Part shown: one piece after another, positions 1 through 12,019 of the stretch
How the letters are laid out: every line of letters starts with the position of its first letter
How positions within the stretch are numbered: position 1 is the stretch's first letter
DNA from: Axinella damicornis
Taxonomy: Eukaryota > Porifera > Demospongiae > Axinellida > Axinellidae
Length of the DNA stretch: 64,000 bases
Direction: 5' to 3'
NCBI GenBank assembly: GCA_963931865.1
Contig: OZ007507.1
Location: 6,135,148 to 6,199,147 of the forward strand
The notes under the pieces: model-generated
What the model saw: only the letters and a program-made list of their open reading frames with translations
Database searches by the model: none
Told to the model about the DNA's origin: nothing
Made by a program: the position numbers and the translations under genes

Positions 1-17
1 ATGGCATTTGTATTGGC

Positions 18-804
18 ACCAAAATGGTACGTTTGGGTCACTGCATGACAGCGATCACGACGGTTTAGTCACAATCTTCGTAGGCCATTCCTAAGCTAAG
101 GTAGTCAAAGGTTAATTATTTACATTACATTACACGGCACAATTTTCCCCTACCAGGAGTGCAACATTGAGGTAAACCATCACAGGGCATCCCTACATGT
201 AATGTAGTTGTGATCACTCACAGCCAGCAGTAGCTGAGCCTGGATGTACTGTCGTGCAGTCCAGTGATGTCAGACGTCCCATCACAAACCACTAGGTCTG
301 CCTTGCCACCCTCAAAATGGCCAATGAATTCACGAGCTGTTGATTTCTGAATGTGAGAGAACAGTATATGAAGTAAGTGTTGGGGAGCCATCCTGCTGCA
401 TGGGGACCAAACATAATGATGCCTAATAGTGTAACAAGTGAGTCTTTGATGTGTCTCAGCACGACTTTGATATCAGCTCAGAATCATGCAGAGGACAGGG
501 CAGCTGTTAACCCTTTGTGACTGCAAAACCTGTTGACTTTCAGCTTAAGTTAGCGTCAATATCTTTGGAGGTTCTGTGTGAGTACAATCGGTGGGTCAGC
601 GGGAGGTGGGAATGTTCATCCAAAGGGTGAAAGCAGCATGGTTGTGTCTGGGCTTGATGTTCAGTCAGAACCAGGTGGGCCATTTTAATTCATAGAAAAC
701 GCCTTGTTCAAGGCCAATTCTTGCAATTATCTATCTATCTAGCTAGCTAGCTAGCTAGCTAGAGCTGAGTGGGTGTAGTTAGAGTCATGTATGTATTTGC
801 ATTA
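18..804. repeat. Segmental duplicate of about 5913-6690
   Basis: The sequence from CACCAAAATGGTACGTTTGG to the GCTAGCTAGAGCTGAGTGGG stretch recurs at about 5913-6690 with scattered substitutions and short indels. A shorter, more diverged copy of its right part occurs at about 28836-29030. The two long copies carry the two FTSJ1-type exon 3 copies. Confidence 0.8.
222..346 (-). pseudogene. Second copy of FTSJ1-type exon 3
   Basis: Encodes [20 protein letters not shown] followed by [11 protein letters not shown], the region with the catalytic Asp. A small indel then throws it out of frame before the remnant of YIQAQLLLA at a GTGAGT donor. It retains the segments lost from the exon-3 copy at 6116-6202. 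It lies beyond exon 6 of the other copy, so it belongs to a tandem duplicate whose later exons would lie left of the window. Confidence 0.65.
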
Positions 805-1227
805 TAGCCTCGTTCTCAGGCAGTTTTGGGAGGGAGAAACGGCCTGGCAACATCCGCGAGTTTAAACTGTATACGGACGTAACATCACGGCAATTGCATA
901 CCTCATCAAGCAGTGAAGTCCACGTGATACTTCTGATATTTTCACCGGCTGAGAACGGTCCTTTCCTGCTTGTGGAAGCAACTGTTTGTGCAGGTTCTGC
1001 GACGGAAGTCAAGCAGGAGACGAACGAACAAAAGTCGTTGTGCAGAGTACCTACACTAGCGCTTTCGAGCGATGTTGAATAGGTGTGACTACGACGTTTC
1101 AACGCATGACGCAATTTGGTTTACTGATTGGGTCTTCCAACTCTCTGGCAGTGAAAGTAACAGTTTGAACTCGTGGAAGTTGCCAGGCCACGTTTCTCTC
1201 TCCCAAAACGGCCTGGGAATGAGGCTA
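805..1227. mobile_element. Non-autonomous inverted-repeat element, TAGCCTCGTT family
   Basis: Terminal inverted repeats of about 60 bp: TAGCCTCGTTCTCAGGC at the left, GCCTGGGAATGAGGCTA at the right, with shared GTTTTGGGAGGGAGAAACG inside. The right flank AGTGCATTG is also the left flank of the truncated relative at about 6690. No coding capacity. Confidence 0.75.
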
Positions 1228-3267
1228 AGTGCATTGCTGAACTGCACACTGTAAGGATGAGTGAGTATTCATAATCCTGATTTACACAGCCACAATCATG
1301 GTAAGTAGATTCAAGAGAAGCCAAGCAAAAACCATGTGGTAATATCACTTTTGAGGATGTACTTGAAGGCTGCCATGGCCAAATGTGGTATTCAAACAAT
1401 TCATGGTAAGTGCTACTTATGTACCAAGCCAGGATGTTCAGAAGCAGCAAACAACGCAGACAGTGAATTAACCAGAGTTGATGGAATTAAATATGTACGT
1501 CTCAGTTTCATTGGATGCAAGCTACTGCTACTGTTCGGGATCAAGGCAGACCCAGTCTGGAGGGGGCTACGTCGAGTTTATGTAAGTTCAGCACTGTTTC
1601 TCGGCACTTCGGTGCCGAGACAAAAATATGCGCGTTACAAATCTGTCACATGCATGCTATTCAAAATATTACTCTTCATTTTCAAGGCACCTCCGGCTTT
1701 ATTGAGATCTGAGACATGGTTACAAGTGAACCGGATAGCTCACCTTGCGAACCGTCGATCCCGTAAGTGCCGAAAAATGATGAGCGAGCTGGTCTCACAC
1801 ACAAACAGCGAGCTCAGACCATTGGCCCTCTCACACACCTGTCACCTGCCTTTCACCAAATATGAGGGGTACTCTGTACAGGTACTCTAGGGATTTTCAT
1901 GCCTTGCACCTAATGATCACATGATGAGATCACTGTACTAAGCACAACATGCCTAGTATAATTATGCATACACACAATCATATAAAGCCCTAGTCTACGT
2001 TTGTATGCATGTTTCCATGGTCATAATCAACCTTGTTCCTGGCTCCTTCCCAGCTATTGCTGCACACTGTACAGAGAGCCAGGAGAGGAGCCAGGAAGAC
2101 AGGTGTCGTACCACTCCGTACATGGGTCATGTGAGTCCTGCCGTATGCTGCTGATGCCACTCCCCCATCCTGCATCCACCAAACATCCACTCTACATCAT
2201 TCACTACATCTTCCAAGCCCTGCAAACCAATAAGCCAAGCTTGGTTGACCGCCCATTACGCAGAAGTAATGGCTGTGGTCATGCTTAGCAAGGTATTTCA
2301 TGGCCCAGTCTCCATCCCCACATAACTGCAAAGGGTAGGTCATGTCAGAGTCGAACCCTCTGAGATCTCCACAAGCCAAATAGGGGACAATCACTTTGTT
2401 GATCCCAATCAGACTGTTCAAGTCCTTAATTCAATATGCAACATATGGATGAAATGAAGAGCCAAATGCAGATAGCCAAAAACTTTGCAGATGTATTACA
2501 TGCTGAAAGCATGTTCCTGCCCAACGTAGGTGGGTTCCAGGATTGCTATACTGGAGGGGAGTGGTCTGGTATTGGTTGAAGCCAACATGCAGCTACATGT
2601 ACATGTGTGGTAGTATTCCGTTTACGACTCACCATAATTGAGATCCAGGAAGGGATGGCCATGTAGTGTAGTGATATAACCAGGCGGAGGTTTGCGGTTC
2701 TGGCCCACAACTAATGCCTCTGGGGAGAAGGATCCAGATGAGATAGTCACTACACATGCACGTACAGTACAATGTGATATGCAGTTTGACTATAGTGACT
2801 ACAGTAGTGGTCGATTAGATTTTAGGAGTCAGCTATTTCTCAGGCCAATAGCTACAGTCTATACACAGCCCAAACTTTCCAGGCCCTGGGGCGAGCCTGT
2901 GAATGAGGCTGTGGGAGGCTGGGAATAAGTATAGCAGGCAATTTCACAGGGTGTAGTAATTCCCAAATGTTGTGATTGGCACCAGTTCAGAGATCGCAAG
3001 TTGCAAGTTATGCCTCTCAGTACGCAGCTGTTGATTTAGCGTCAAAGAAAGCATGCATGGTTAGAATATCCACACGGTGAAGTGGTTATCATTGGAAGTT
3101 ACAAAACGATTACTTGATCTCCTGGTAGGATAGTTCTTCAGCAGTCCATGCATAGATTCATGGTAGCCTCCGTGAAACTAAATAGCAAGTTTCAGTCTTA
3201 AGTGGGTGTGCTTGACCATTATCAATGTAAAATCTGAAATTATGGCCAAGGTAGAGCTATATACAAT

Positions 3268-3640
3268 GCATGCAAGTTAGTCTACCGAGCTTGACCAAAT
3301 TCCTCTCACTCCGGAAGTTGGGGGTGGGGCGTAGGGAAGAGTGAGAGAAGCCCTATTCCCCGCCCCCAACTTCTGGAGCGAGAGAAATTTAGTCTAGCTC
3401 GATAGACTAACATACAAGTCTATACCTCATTCCCAGGCTGTAGAAGAATGTTTCTCCTACCGACTGGGAGCGAGGTTAGTGCAAGTCTGGATGTCACTGG
3501 GGACATTTTTGCGGGTATGAAATATGGCGAACGACCTATACCTGCAAAACTGTCCTCATGTATATGATACATTCCAGACTCGCACTAACCTCGGTAGGAG
3601 AAACATTTATCCTATGGCCTGGGAATGAGATTAGATTTGC
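3268..3640. mobile_element. Two adjacent palindromic elements
   Basis: 3268-3416 is an imperfect palindrome: GTTAGTCTACCGAGCTTGAC against GTCTAGCTCGATAGACTAAC, with a G-rich arm GGAAGTTGGGGG repeated inverted. 3435-3640 is another, with TTTCTCCTACCGA and GCCTGGGAATGAG arms. Pieces of both recur at about 4700-4860 and about 19870-19960. Confidence 0.6.
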
Positions 3641-5270
3641 ATGTATAATTATAGCACTAAAAGTTTAATGCCATACCTATCTGGAGTTTCTGCTGCGGCG
3701 AGGTTTACAGCAGGTGGCCCTCTCAAAGAAGATGTGAAGAGCAGCTGCACATCCTTGCCACGGAAGATCTTGGCCACAAAGTTCCCGCCCTCCCTCATGA
3801 CATGAGTCAATGCCTGTGAAGAGGGCATATAATCAGGGGTACAATGGGAATCAGCAGTCTCATGCCACGCCAGGAACAAAAGGACACGGAAGGGAACATA
3901 TTCAACCTGCTGTGACTCTTATTTAATTACGTACCGTCTAGAATCTTAGTTGCATGTGGGCAATCTGCATACTTAACATGACATTCAGGACAGTGCGAGT
4001 TATTCCTTAAGATACCAGGCAATTTACCCGCATGCATTCTGCAGGTATACGTCTGCAGCCTCGTTCCCAGGCGCTCGGAAGGGGGGCTGGGAATGAGGCT
4101 ATAGTACATTCTATTCACTAGCATGTTTTACTTCCCAAAGCTCACCACGTCCTGATTGGGTATATTTGTTCCCTATAAGGTCTCATTGATCTCCATGGTT
4201 ACATACATGTCCTCTCTAGCCTTGTCCCAGGCCCCACCCAGCTTTTCGTCACTTGCAGTACTGCGAGGGATGAAAGGCTGGGAGGGGTCTGGGAATGAGG
4301 CTATGAGGCCAACAAACTAATGGCATGTCATTCTTAGACCACTATGATTCGCTGTAGCCATCCTCAAGAACAGCAATACTGTCGGTCATGTACCACGGGA
4401 CATTTCCTGGTATTTCCTGCAGAAGAGTGGCAGCGAGATGACTTGTACCGTCGACGTCAACGGTGACTACTCAATCTGAGAGACGATCTGCAAAGTCGCG
4501 CATGTGTAGGTTAGATACTCACAAGGGGGGCGTTATAATGAGTGTCAAACTACCCTTTGCAGGAACTTGGGTGGAAAAGAGTGGGTGTGTCTTCACCGTG
4601 ACCAATGTAAAATCTGAAGCTCTTTTAGGTGCTTTCGCCATGCATATTTCATACCCGCAAAATGTCCCCAATGACATCCAGACTTGCGCTAACCTCGCTC
4701 CCAGTCGGTAGGAGAAACATTTCTCCTACAGCCTGGGAATGAGGTTACACTTGCATGTTAGTCTATCCGCTAGACTAATTTCTCTCGCTCCAGAAGTTGG
4801 GGGCAGGGAATAGGTCTTCTCTCACATTTTATCCTATGGCCTGGGAATGAGATTAGATTTGCATGTATATAGCACTAAAAGTTTGCCATACCTATCTGGA
4901 GTTTCTGCTGCGACGAGGTTTACAGCACGTGGCCCTCTCAAAGAAGATGTGAAGAAAAGCTGCACATCCTTGCCACGGAAGATCTTGGCCACAAAGTTCC
5001 CGCCCTCTCTCATGCATGACATGAGTCAGTGCCTTGAGAGCAAAGAGGGCATACAATCAGTGCATGGTGTGATGGGAATTGGCAGTCTCGTTCCCCGCCA
5101 GGGAACATTCAACCTGCTGTGACTCTTACCGTCTAGAATCTTAGTTGCACGTGGGAGATCTGCATACTTAACATGACATTTAGGACAGTTAGAGGTATTC
5201 CTTAAGATACCAGGCAATTTACCCGCATGCATTCTGCAGGTACGTCTGCAGCCTCGTTCCCAGGAGGAGC
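3600..5270. repeat. Tandem pair containing the two exon-4 copies
   Basis: Sequence at about 3610-4080 recurs at about 4840-5260: exon 4 of the FTSJ1-type pseudogene, then a shared stretch with CTAGAATCTTAGTTGCA and TTCTGCAGGT. The second copy has an extra CATG in the exon. Both copies share the same internal frameshift, so the damage predates the duplication. Confidence 0.7.
4217..4303. mobile_element. Short TAGCC-type palindromic element
   Basis: TAGCCTTGTCCCAGGCC at the left and GGTCTGGGAATGAGGCTA at the right, with AGCTTTTCGTCACTTGCAGT / ACTGCGAGGGATGAAAGGCT arms. 87 bp, no clear target duplication. Confidence 0.55.
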
Positions 5271-5912
5271 AGGAGCTTGTAACAATTTAGGGACGTTACG
5301 AACATGCAATGGCATGGCTAGAATATTGCAAGGGATTTAGTGATGGCCTGTCCTACTCCACCTCTTGACAAAGCATAGAAATGAGGAATGCTATGACCCA
5401 TCCTCACACTAACAATTTATGCTACATTAATTTTAATGATGGGTGACTGAGGATGGATAATATATAGCATTTGTATTGGTTCCTTGAGTTTTCGAGAGGT
5501 AGAGTAGGACAGGCCATTACTAAATTCCTTCAAATTTTTGGGAGAAATTATTGCTTTCTTGTTTCGAGGGAACAATCGCACTCCCAGTAGCTGTCTGGTT
5601 GTGGACTTACTGCAGCTCAAGCTTATTACATATTACAGTTCATTCCAATTAGCGCACTTGCTACGTGGCAACCACGCTCAGTCGATCAATAGCAATGGGT
5701 GGCAAATGTGAAGACTACAGTCTTCGCCAGCACGGTGAGTTTCGGCATGTAGGCGTCAGTGAACGATGACTGTGTGGTCAGAATCTTTGTGGGCCTTTCG
5801 TGAAAGCTGTACTAGTGTACTGGCAACGAAAGTCAAAGGGAGCACTCGAGAAATGGCAGCCGACGGCATGACAAAAGCACTTGTATCTCCGGCATCAAGG
5901 TGAGTTTCAGCA

Positions 5913-6690
5913 CCAAAATGGTATGTTTGGGTCACTGCATGACAGCGATCACGACGGTTTAGTCACAATCTTCGTAGGCCATTCCTAAGCTAAGGTAGTC
6001 AAAGGTTAATTATTTACATTACATTACACGGCACAATTTTCCCCTACCAGGAGTGCAACATTGAGGTAAACCATCACAGGCCATCCCTACATGTAATGTA
6101 GTTGTGATCACTCACAGCCAGCAGTAGTCCAGTGACATCACACACCACCAGGTCTGCCTTGCCACCCTCAAAATGGCCAATGAATTCACGAGCTGTTGAT
6201 TTCTGAATGTGAGAGAATAGTATATGAAGTGAGTGTTGGGGAGCCATCCTGCTGCACGGGGACCAAACATAATGATGCCTAATAGTGTAACAAGTGAGTC
6301 TTTAAAAGACTTGTTGTGTCTCGGCATGACTTGATATCAGCTCAGAATCATGCAGAGGACAGGGCAGCTGTTTACGTTAACCCTTTGTGACTGCAAAACC
6401 TGTTGACTTTCAGCTTAAGTTAGCGTCAATATCTTTGGAGGTTCTGTGGGGGTGCAAAGGGTGGGTCAGGGGAAGGCGGGAATGTTCATCCAAAGGGTGA
6501 AAACAGCATGGTCGTGTCTGGGCTTGATGGTCAGTCAGAACCAGGTGGGCCATTTTAATTCATAAATGGACCTAGAAATGCCTTGTTCAAGGCCAATTCT
6601 TGCAATTATCTATCTACCTACCTAGCTAGCTAGAGCTGAGTGGGTGTAGTTAGAGTCATGTATGTACTTGGGATAGCTGAGTGCATTGTA
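5913..6690. repeat. Segmental duplicate of 18-804
   Basis: Same orientation as the copy at the left edge. Immediately to its right is a truncated TAGCC-type element end at about 6690. Its left flank AGTGCATTG equals the right flank of the full element at 805-1227, so these flanks are remnants of one target site. Confidence 0.8.
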
Positions 6691-7049
6691 GCCTTGTTCC
6701 CAGGCCGTTTTGGGAGGGAGAGCTGCCTGTGAAGAACATTTGAGTGTTGTATTTTGCCAAGATTTGCAGCTGGCTTTGTCACGGTACATAATGTAGCGCT
6801 CAACTAGACATGCTGTCAATGGATGCCCAGCAGCCTGAAGAAGAAAGCTGGCACAACATCTTGGGTGGTTGCTGCTGGTGTGCTTGAGAGCGGTGATTCG
6901 GAACCACGCCTCCAATTATTGCGCGGTCACGCATATCATTGCTTGCCCGACATCTTAAGAGTGATCGAGGAGCTGCACTTGTGCGCGCGCACTGCGAATG
7001 AGATGTACGCACATACGCACGTACCTACTCATCCAGCACTGTGTCTCGG

Positions 7050-7140
7050 CACTTCGTAGTCTAGCTGCTAGACCCTCCTCTCCCCCCGGAAATGAAATAC
7101 CGGAAACGCAGAAGGGAGAGGAGGGTCTAGCAGAACCTGC
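7050..7140. repeat. Palindrome around TCTAGCTGCTAGACCCTCCT
   Basis: GCTAGACCCTCCTCTCCCC pairs with GGGAGAGGAGGGTCTAGC around a centre of about 25 bp. Related GCTAGACCCTC sequences with a downstream CCAATCAG motif occur at about 18036 and 44210, so this is one end of a dispersed element. The long open frames here are incidental. Confidence 0.5.
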
Positions 7141-8528
7141 ACGAAATTGGTTTCGAACTGACCAATCAGCTTGCACTTTCGAAAATCCTGCAAGTGATTA
7201 CATCATAACTCTGCGGTTTCACACGACCCCCCCCCCCCCCCTGAATGTTAACAGGCTATAGCTCTTTTCATTTCGGAGAGAGAGTTTGGGGACGAGGCTA
7301 GGACAGCCTGGAACAAGCCTGCAGACAAGAGGCAAGCAGACAAGGGGAAGGGGGTGTGGCATGGGGACAAGGGGAAGGAGGGTGGGGCCCGTAGACAAGA
7401 GGGAGGTAGTGTGTTTGTGGTTAGAAGCAGTTCTGTATACAGCATATCACATGATGCTCACCTCAGTGTCTTGCTCAGCACCTGCCTCCAGCTCCCAGGG
7501 GCGGCACACAAGTCAACAACATGCTGAACTCCTGACCACAAGAGAAGATAAGTCATATTCACAATTTGGCTTGTGCAGATACACATCTGGAATAACTAGT
7601 TTGAGTTGACTGGATTCTGTTGAACAGACAGAAGACTTTTGAATGACGACAACTGGGACTCTAGAACATAAAATGATATATGCCATAGATGACAAGAAGC
7701 TTAGCTAGCACAAAGTCAAATAATTATGTGAACCACGGCCACTCAATGACTGTTTTCTCCGAACCAAAACGTCTGGTAGGTTAAACTGCCTGGGGGTGAT
7801 TAACTTTGGACATTCAAGTTACTTCAGGGGAATGGGGGGGGGGGGGGGGGGGGGGGGGGGAGTACTTGGCGAAAGCACATTATGAAACGTACATGATCTA
7901 TTCAGTGTGGATTCAATACTGCAGCATACAACAGACAGAACAGATTATGCATACATAATACATGTACATGTCCACTAGATTGGAGAGGATGCCATACTCT
8001 TCATCAACATGGATGTGAGCTTGTAGACACTCCTTGCTCTCCAACCTTCCTCCTTGGCTAGTCAGTAGGATATCACGTTTGTCTTTCGACGTGCGGCCCA
8101 TTCTGCTGGTAGTGACAGTAAAAGCCTAAGACCTCGTTCCCAGACTCCATTCCATCATTCACGGGTGGAGCCAGTGCTACCAGATTGACTGCCAAAATTG
8201 AACATTCAACTTAGCCTAAGCTTTCCACGCTTCCACGATTGTTAAGCTTCACAGTATGCAACAGACATACTGCAAGAGATCAAAAGCTGGAGGCGTTGAA
8301 GGCCTGGGAATAGTCTCGGTACCTGGTACTAGCCTGGGAAGTCAACTACAACAACAGTTACAGAGGGAGTGCCAGTGGCAGAGGACCTACCCAAGGAGGT
8401 GAGCAGTACCAGAAAACGACAAAGACGCAAGCACGCTCCTCGTTGGCAATAGTCTGCGCGTGCACATTTGCATTCCCACCAAAATTTTGGTTTACCGCGA
8501 ATGCTAACCAATCAAATGAGAGCATTAG

Positions 8529-8668
8529 CGGGTCACGCGTTGCCGGCTGGCCGGGTCACGCGTTGCGCATTGCCGGCTAGTTAGGTCACGCGTTGCCGGC
8601 TAGTTAGGTCACGCGTTGCCTGCTAGGTCACGCGTTGCCGGCTAGGTCACGCGTTGCCCGCTGGGTCT
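8529..8668. repeat. Tandem GGTCACGCGTTGCC array
   Basis: About seven copies of GGTCACGCGTTGCC with spacers of 5-10 bp (mostly GGCTA or GGCTAGTTA). Each carries ACGCGT. A TATATAAA box lies about 10 bp downstream of the array. No gene that I recognise follows on the plus strand. Confidence 0.75.
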
Positions 8669-8675
8669 CTGCGAG

Positions 8676-8684
8676 TATATAAAG
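8676..8684 (+). promoter_or_regulatory. TATA-like box beside the ACGCGT array
   Basis: GAGTATATAAAGAGCG at the right edge of the tandem array, followed about 30 bp later by TTGTCATTCGG, an initiator-like pyrimidine context. It has the layout of a core promoter, but the downstream DNA is minisatellite, so the function is speculative. Confidence 0.3.
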
Positions 8685-8804
8685 AGCGTCAAGTTGTATC
8701 TTTGTCATTCGGGTTAGGTTTAGCTCGGGTTAGGTAAAAGGTGAGGTGAGCCCTCACCCTAACCTAACCTTAGCTACATACCTTTCACTGCTGGTGGGCA
8801 GGGT

Positions 8805-9105
8805 GGGAGCATGGGCTGGGGTGGGAGCATGGGGGGAGGGACTGGGTGGGAGCATGGGAGGGAGGGGCTGGGGTGGGAGCATGGGAGGGAGGGGCTGGGG
8901 TGGGAGCATGGGAGGGAGGGGCTGGGTGGGAGCATGGGAGGGAGGGGCTGGGGTGGGAGCATGGGAGGGAGGGGCTGGGGTGGGAGCATGGGAGGGAGGG
9001 GCTGGGTGGGAGCATGGGAGGGAGGGGCTGGGTGGGAGAATGGGAGGGAGGGGCTGGGTGGGAGCATGGGGGAGGGGCTGGGGTGGGAGTGGGCCTGGGT
9101 GGGTG
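8805..9105. repeat. G-rich minisatellite, unit about 27-33 bp
   Basis: About ten copies of GGGTGGGAGCATGGGAGGGA with GGGGCTG, in two length variants. All reading frames on both strands stay open because the unit lacks stops, so the overlapping long frames are artefacts. Confidence 0.9.
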
Positions 9106-10275
9106 GATGTGTGAGGTATTCCAGCAAGAGCCATTTGAGTGCACCAATTGTGGTTTCAATAATTGTTTGAGTGATTCTATCCTTTATTTGATTAGACTGT
9201 TGCACAATTTGGCTAGTATTTAAAAACTGTACAGAAATTTTCTCACAGTAGTGAGCACAGGCCAAAGACATCCAATGAGTGTGGGTGTATCCCCAGAGAA
9301 GTTGAGATTAAAATCTTCATACAGGGTTCATTTCTTCCTACCTGGTTGTGTCTAGTCTGGTTCCCAGACCATGCAACCTGCGAGTAAGGGTCTGGGAAAA
9401 TGAACTACCCTTCTGTGTGCATGCCTCAGGGTGATATCGATATAGAGTGGCTGCATTTGACGTCACCGGCCGTAAAAGCATGTCTTGGTTGTCACACATA
9501 AAAGAAGTGCTGCCAGCTGCAGAATACCACTGTAACAAGGATTAATTGCCTCACTGCAGCATGAAGAGACAAAGCTTAAACTTTTTGCCTATACCGATTT
9601 TAAACTACAATACACCTGTACAGTACCACCACTCTATTTACATCTCGGCATGAAACTGAAGTTCGCTAATGGTTTGCTAATTGTTTCCAGATTCCATGCA
9701 CCACGAGTGGTCTGGGAATCGGCTCTTCCGGCAAAAAAGAGACCATTCTAGCCATTGATCCTCCCATTATGCTCTCAATAATTCATTTCATCATATCATC
9801 TTTTGTTGTATTGGAGCATTAAGATTCAATGTAGTCTTCCATATAGAGCGTTCCTGTTGATGCAAACTGAGTAGTTCAGATAAAGCGAATAAGTTTCATG
9901 AGTTGTTGAAGCTATTCTTGAACCAACTACTCACATTCTGTATCATCAGTGTTCTTTATATCGATGATCACCTTTCATGCTACTACTTGACTGGTGACAG
10001 CGCAGGCATATGCAGCATGCTCAACAACACATAATCACACCATGCATAATGCATAGATAATAGGTCGGTTCTATTATCTACGGGAACGGCGGCGTGAAAA
10101 GGGCAAAGTTCGCTAATTTCTGTCTAGCGATTTTTCGCTCGGCGGAACAGAAGTCTGACCCGCGAGACTGACAGCTTGGGGTGTGACCGGACACACCCCC
10201 AAACAGGAAAAAGCGTCTGACCGGACACACCCCCCAAATTGCAAACAGGAGAGACTAGGCCAGACGGCAGCGACT

Positions 10276-10337
10276 GCGCTAGTCTCGGTACCAGACTATT
10301 CCGCCGTGCGCGAATAGTCTGGTACCGAGACTACGAC
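10276..10337. repeat. Short perfect-arm palindrome
   Basis: TAGTCTCGGTACCAGACTAT pairs with ATAGTCTGGTACCGAGACTA around a short GC-rich loop. The flanks repeat GACCGGACACACCCCC (about 10175-10235) and later CCGGACA motifs (about 10508-10670). No gene is visible from 9.1 to 11.0 kb. Confidence 0.6.
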
Positions 10338-11064
10338 TGCGCGGCCGCGGACTGTTGATCGTGACAAGAGTTGCTACTTGCTAGACGTTAAGTTAAGGCA
10401 AGTAATTAAGATAGTGTTTGTAAATTTATCAGTCGAATGTTGTGACGTTCAAAGATACTTGCAGGCTGTGCATGACGTGATGTACTGTGCTATAGGGAGG
10501 GGATTGCCGGACAGTGGGGGATTTCCGGACACGACCCCAGCTTTCGCTCTCTAGACTAGGAGCGGTTTAACAACTGTACAGCGTCGGAGGTAGGGTATCC
10601 ATGCGCACTTGCCATGATTGTGAATGTTAGGGCCATGAAGTGCCATGAAGTGCGCATGCTGTGTCCGGAATTACAATCGTGGAAATCCCCTCCCTTACCT
10701 TACCCTTGGTAATTAGGGGTAGTCACACTGTCACATATCACCTGTAGAAGAGTTTTCAACAGGGATCAAGAATCTTGATCGGTGAAAATCATCCTTGATC
10801 CAAGGCGCTCGTGATCCCTTGGTTCAAAGGTCAAAATTGTTGCCACGCCTCCTTTAGAAACTGCCACTTGCTCTTTGATTTTAGTCACTCAGAGTTCGTC
10901 TTGATTCCTTGTTCCGCTTATAAAGAACGTTGATCACTTGATTCCATTTTGATCCGGTCGCAAGCGCTTCTGCAGGTGACACACAAGTGACTTACTACGC
11001 ATTGCTTGGCCTTCAACACCTTTGCATGCATATGACTGATGCAACTGGGGAATAAGGAATTTAA

Positions 11065-11516
11065 TGTGTGTCTGTGCGTCACGGGAAGTGTGGGGCATGA
11101 CTGACTACAGTGACGCACGACCTTTGTACTTTATTACTCCCTCCGAACCTCAAACTCGGCGAATTGCAAGGGCCTAGGCTAGAACATTTCATAATGGCCC
11201 AGGCTGCAAGCAGACACATCTGGGAGCAGCAGGTGAAGTGGATGTGATCTGAGCCTAGTGACCAGGGAGCTGCATGCTGCTTAAGTGGATGCGATCGGGG
11301 CCGACCAGCAGCTATAGCAGACGTGATCTGGGAGCAGCAGCTGAGGCAGACGGGATTGGGGAGCAACAGCTGAGGCTGACGCGATCGGGGGAGTACCAGC
11401 TCTGGCATACGTGATCGGGGTGCAACAGCTGTATGAACCTGGATTGGGAGCATCTGCACCGGGCGCTGGACTGCTAACGTAGGGGAAGTAGCTGAGCGAG
11501 CGAAGCTACTTGTATA
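11065..11516 (-). mobile_element. Minisatellite-bearing dispersed element, copy 1
   Basis: Reads GACGCACGACCTTTGTACTT, then ACCTC near TTC, then five to six degenerate units of about 33 bp (GAGCAGCAGCTGAGGCAGAC-like), then the hairpin end GTAGCTGAGCGAGCGAAGC and CTACTTGTA. Diverged from the other copies; the left end is lost. Confidence 0.6.
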
Positions 11517-12019
11517 CTATAATGTAGCCAGCAACGAGTGCAATTACACTAACCAATAATTTATGGCAGCTGTAATCCTATTGGTTATACTACGTAGCAT
11601 TTCAGTAGAGCTCCATTTGAGTGAATGCATTTTCACCAGACCCTTCCTCACGTACGTCTGCACAGTGACCATCACAAGGGTGTCACTGACCGTGCATACA
11701 TTTTGCCCATGACCCAAATTGAACATACGGAAGAGTGCATATGACTCCATCCCTTCCTAAGTCCCCTCGCATCACAGTGACTACATGGCTTCAAGGATGA
11801 TCTGAGTCGTCAGTTGTAGCCCAGCAAGGCACGATTCACTGCGCTATATATGCTATCCACATGCTCAGTTCAGTTCAGATCATTGATTTGATAACCCAGG
11901 AATGCCGTATCTCCAATACACAAGGTTTTCATGCACCCCATTTAATTGGCCGGGTTAGTGATGATGTCATCACTGAACTCGCTTGAGTTACTGTACATAT
12001 TGCTCAAGCATGTTTTCTG

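Larger units (their letters stand above)
2290..8101 (-). pseudogene. FTSJ1/TRM7-type tRNA 2'-O-methyltransferase, broken copy
   Basis: Family role: 2'-O-methylation of the tRNA anticodon loop. Minus-strand pieces in gene order: exon 1 at about 7979-8101 (MGRTSKDKRD, then LAKEEGWRARSVYKL in another frame after an in-frame TGA, then DEEYGILSN back in the first); exon 2 7462-7531 (VDLCAAPGSWRQVLSK, the SAM-binding motif, intact); exon 3 6116-6202 ([20 protein letters not shown], missing two short segments); exon 4 as two copies, 4892-5032 and 3677-3813 (GGNFVAKIFRGKDVQL, then IFFERATCCKPRRSRNS only after a frameshift); exon 5 2633-2719 (EALVVGQNRKPPPGY); exon 6 about 2290-2430 (VIVPYLACGDLRGFDSD). 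Several frame breaks make it a pseudogene. I do not see the exon between 2 and 3. Confidence 0.7.

Noticed and set aside
1336..1890. 184-codon plus-strand gene
   Set aside because: No domain, no splice context, Leu/Ser/Cys composition typical of non-coding frames; overlaps palindromic DNA (CGGCACTTCGGTGCCG).
8529..8668. CRISPR-like repeat array
   Set aside because: Spacers are only 5-10 bp and mostly identical, and the DNA is from an animal; it is a tandem repeat.
8746..9271. Seven overlapping long open frames on both strands
   Set aside because: They read through the G-rich minisatellite, whose unit has no stops in any frame; repetitive composition, no recognisable domain.
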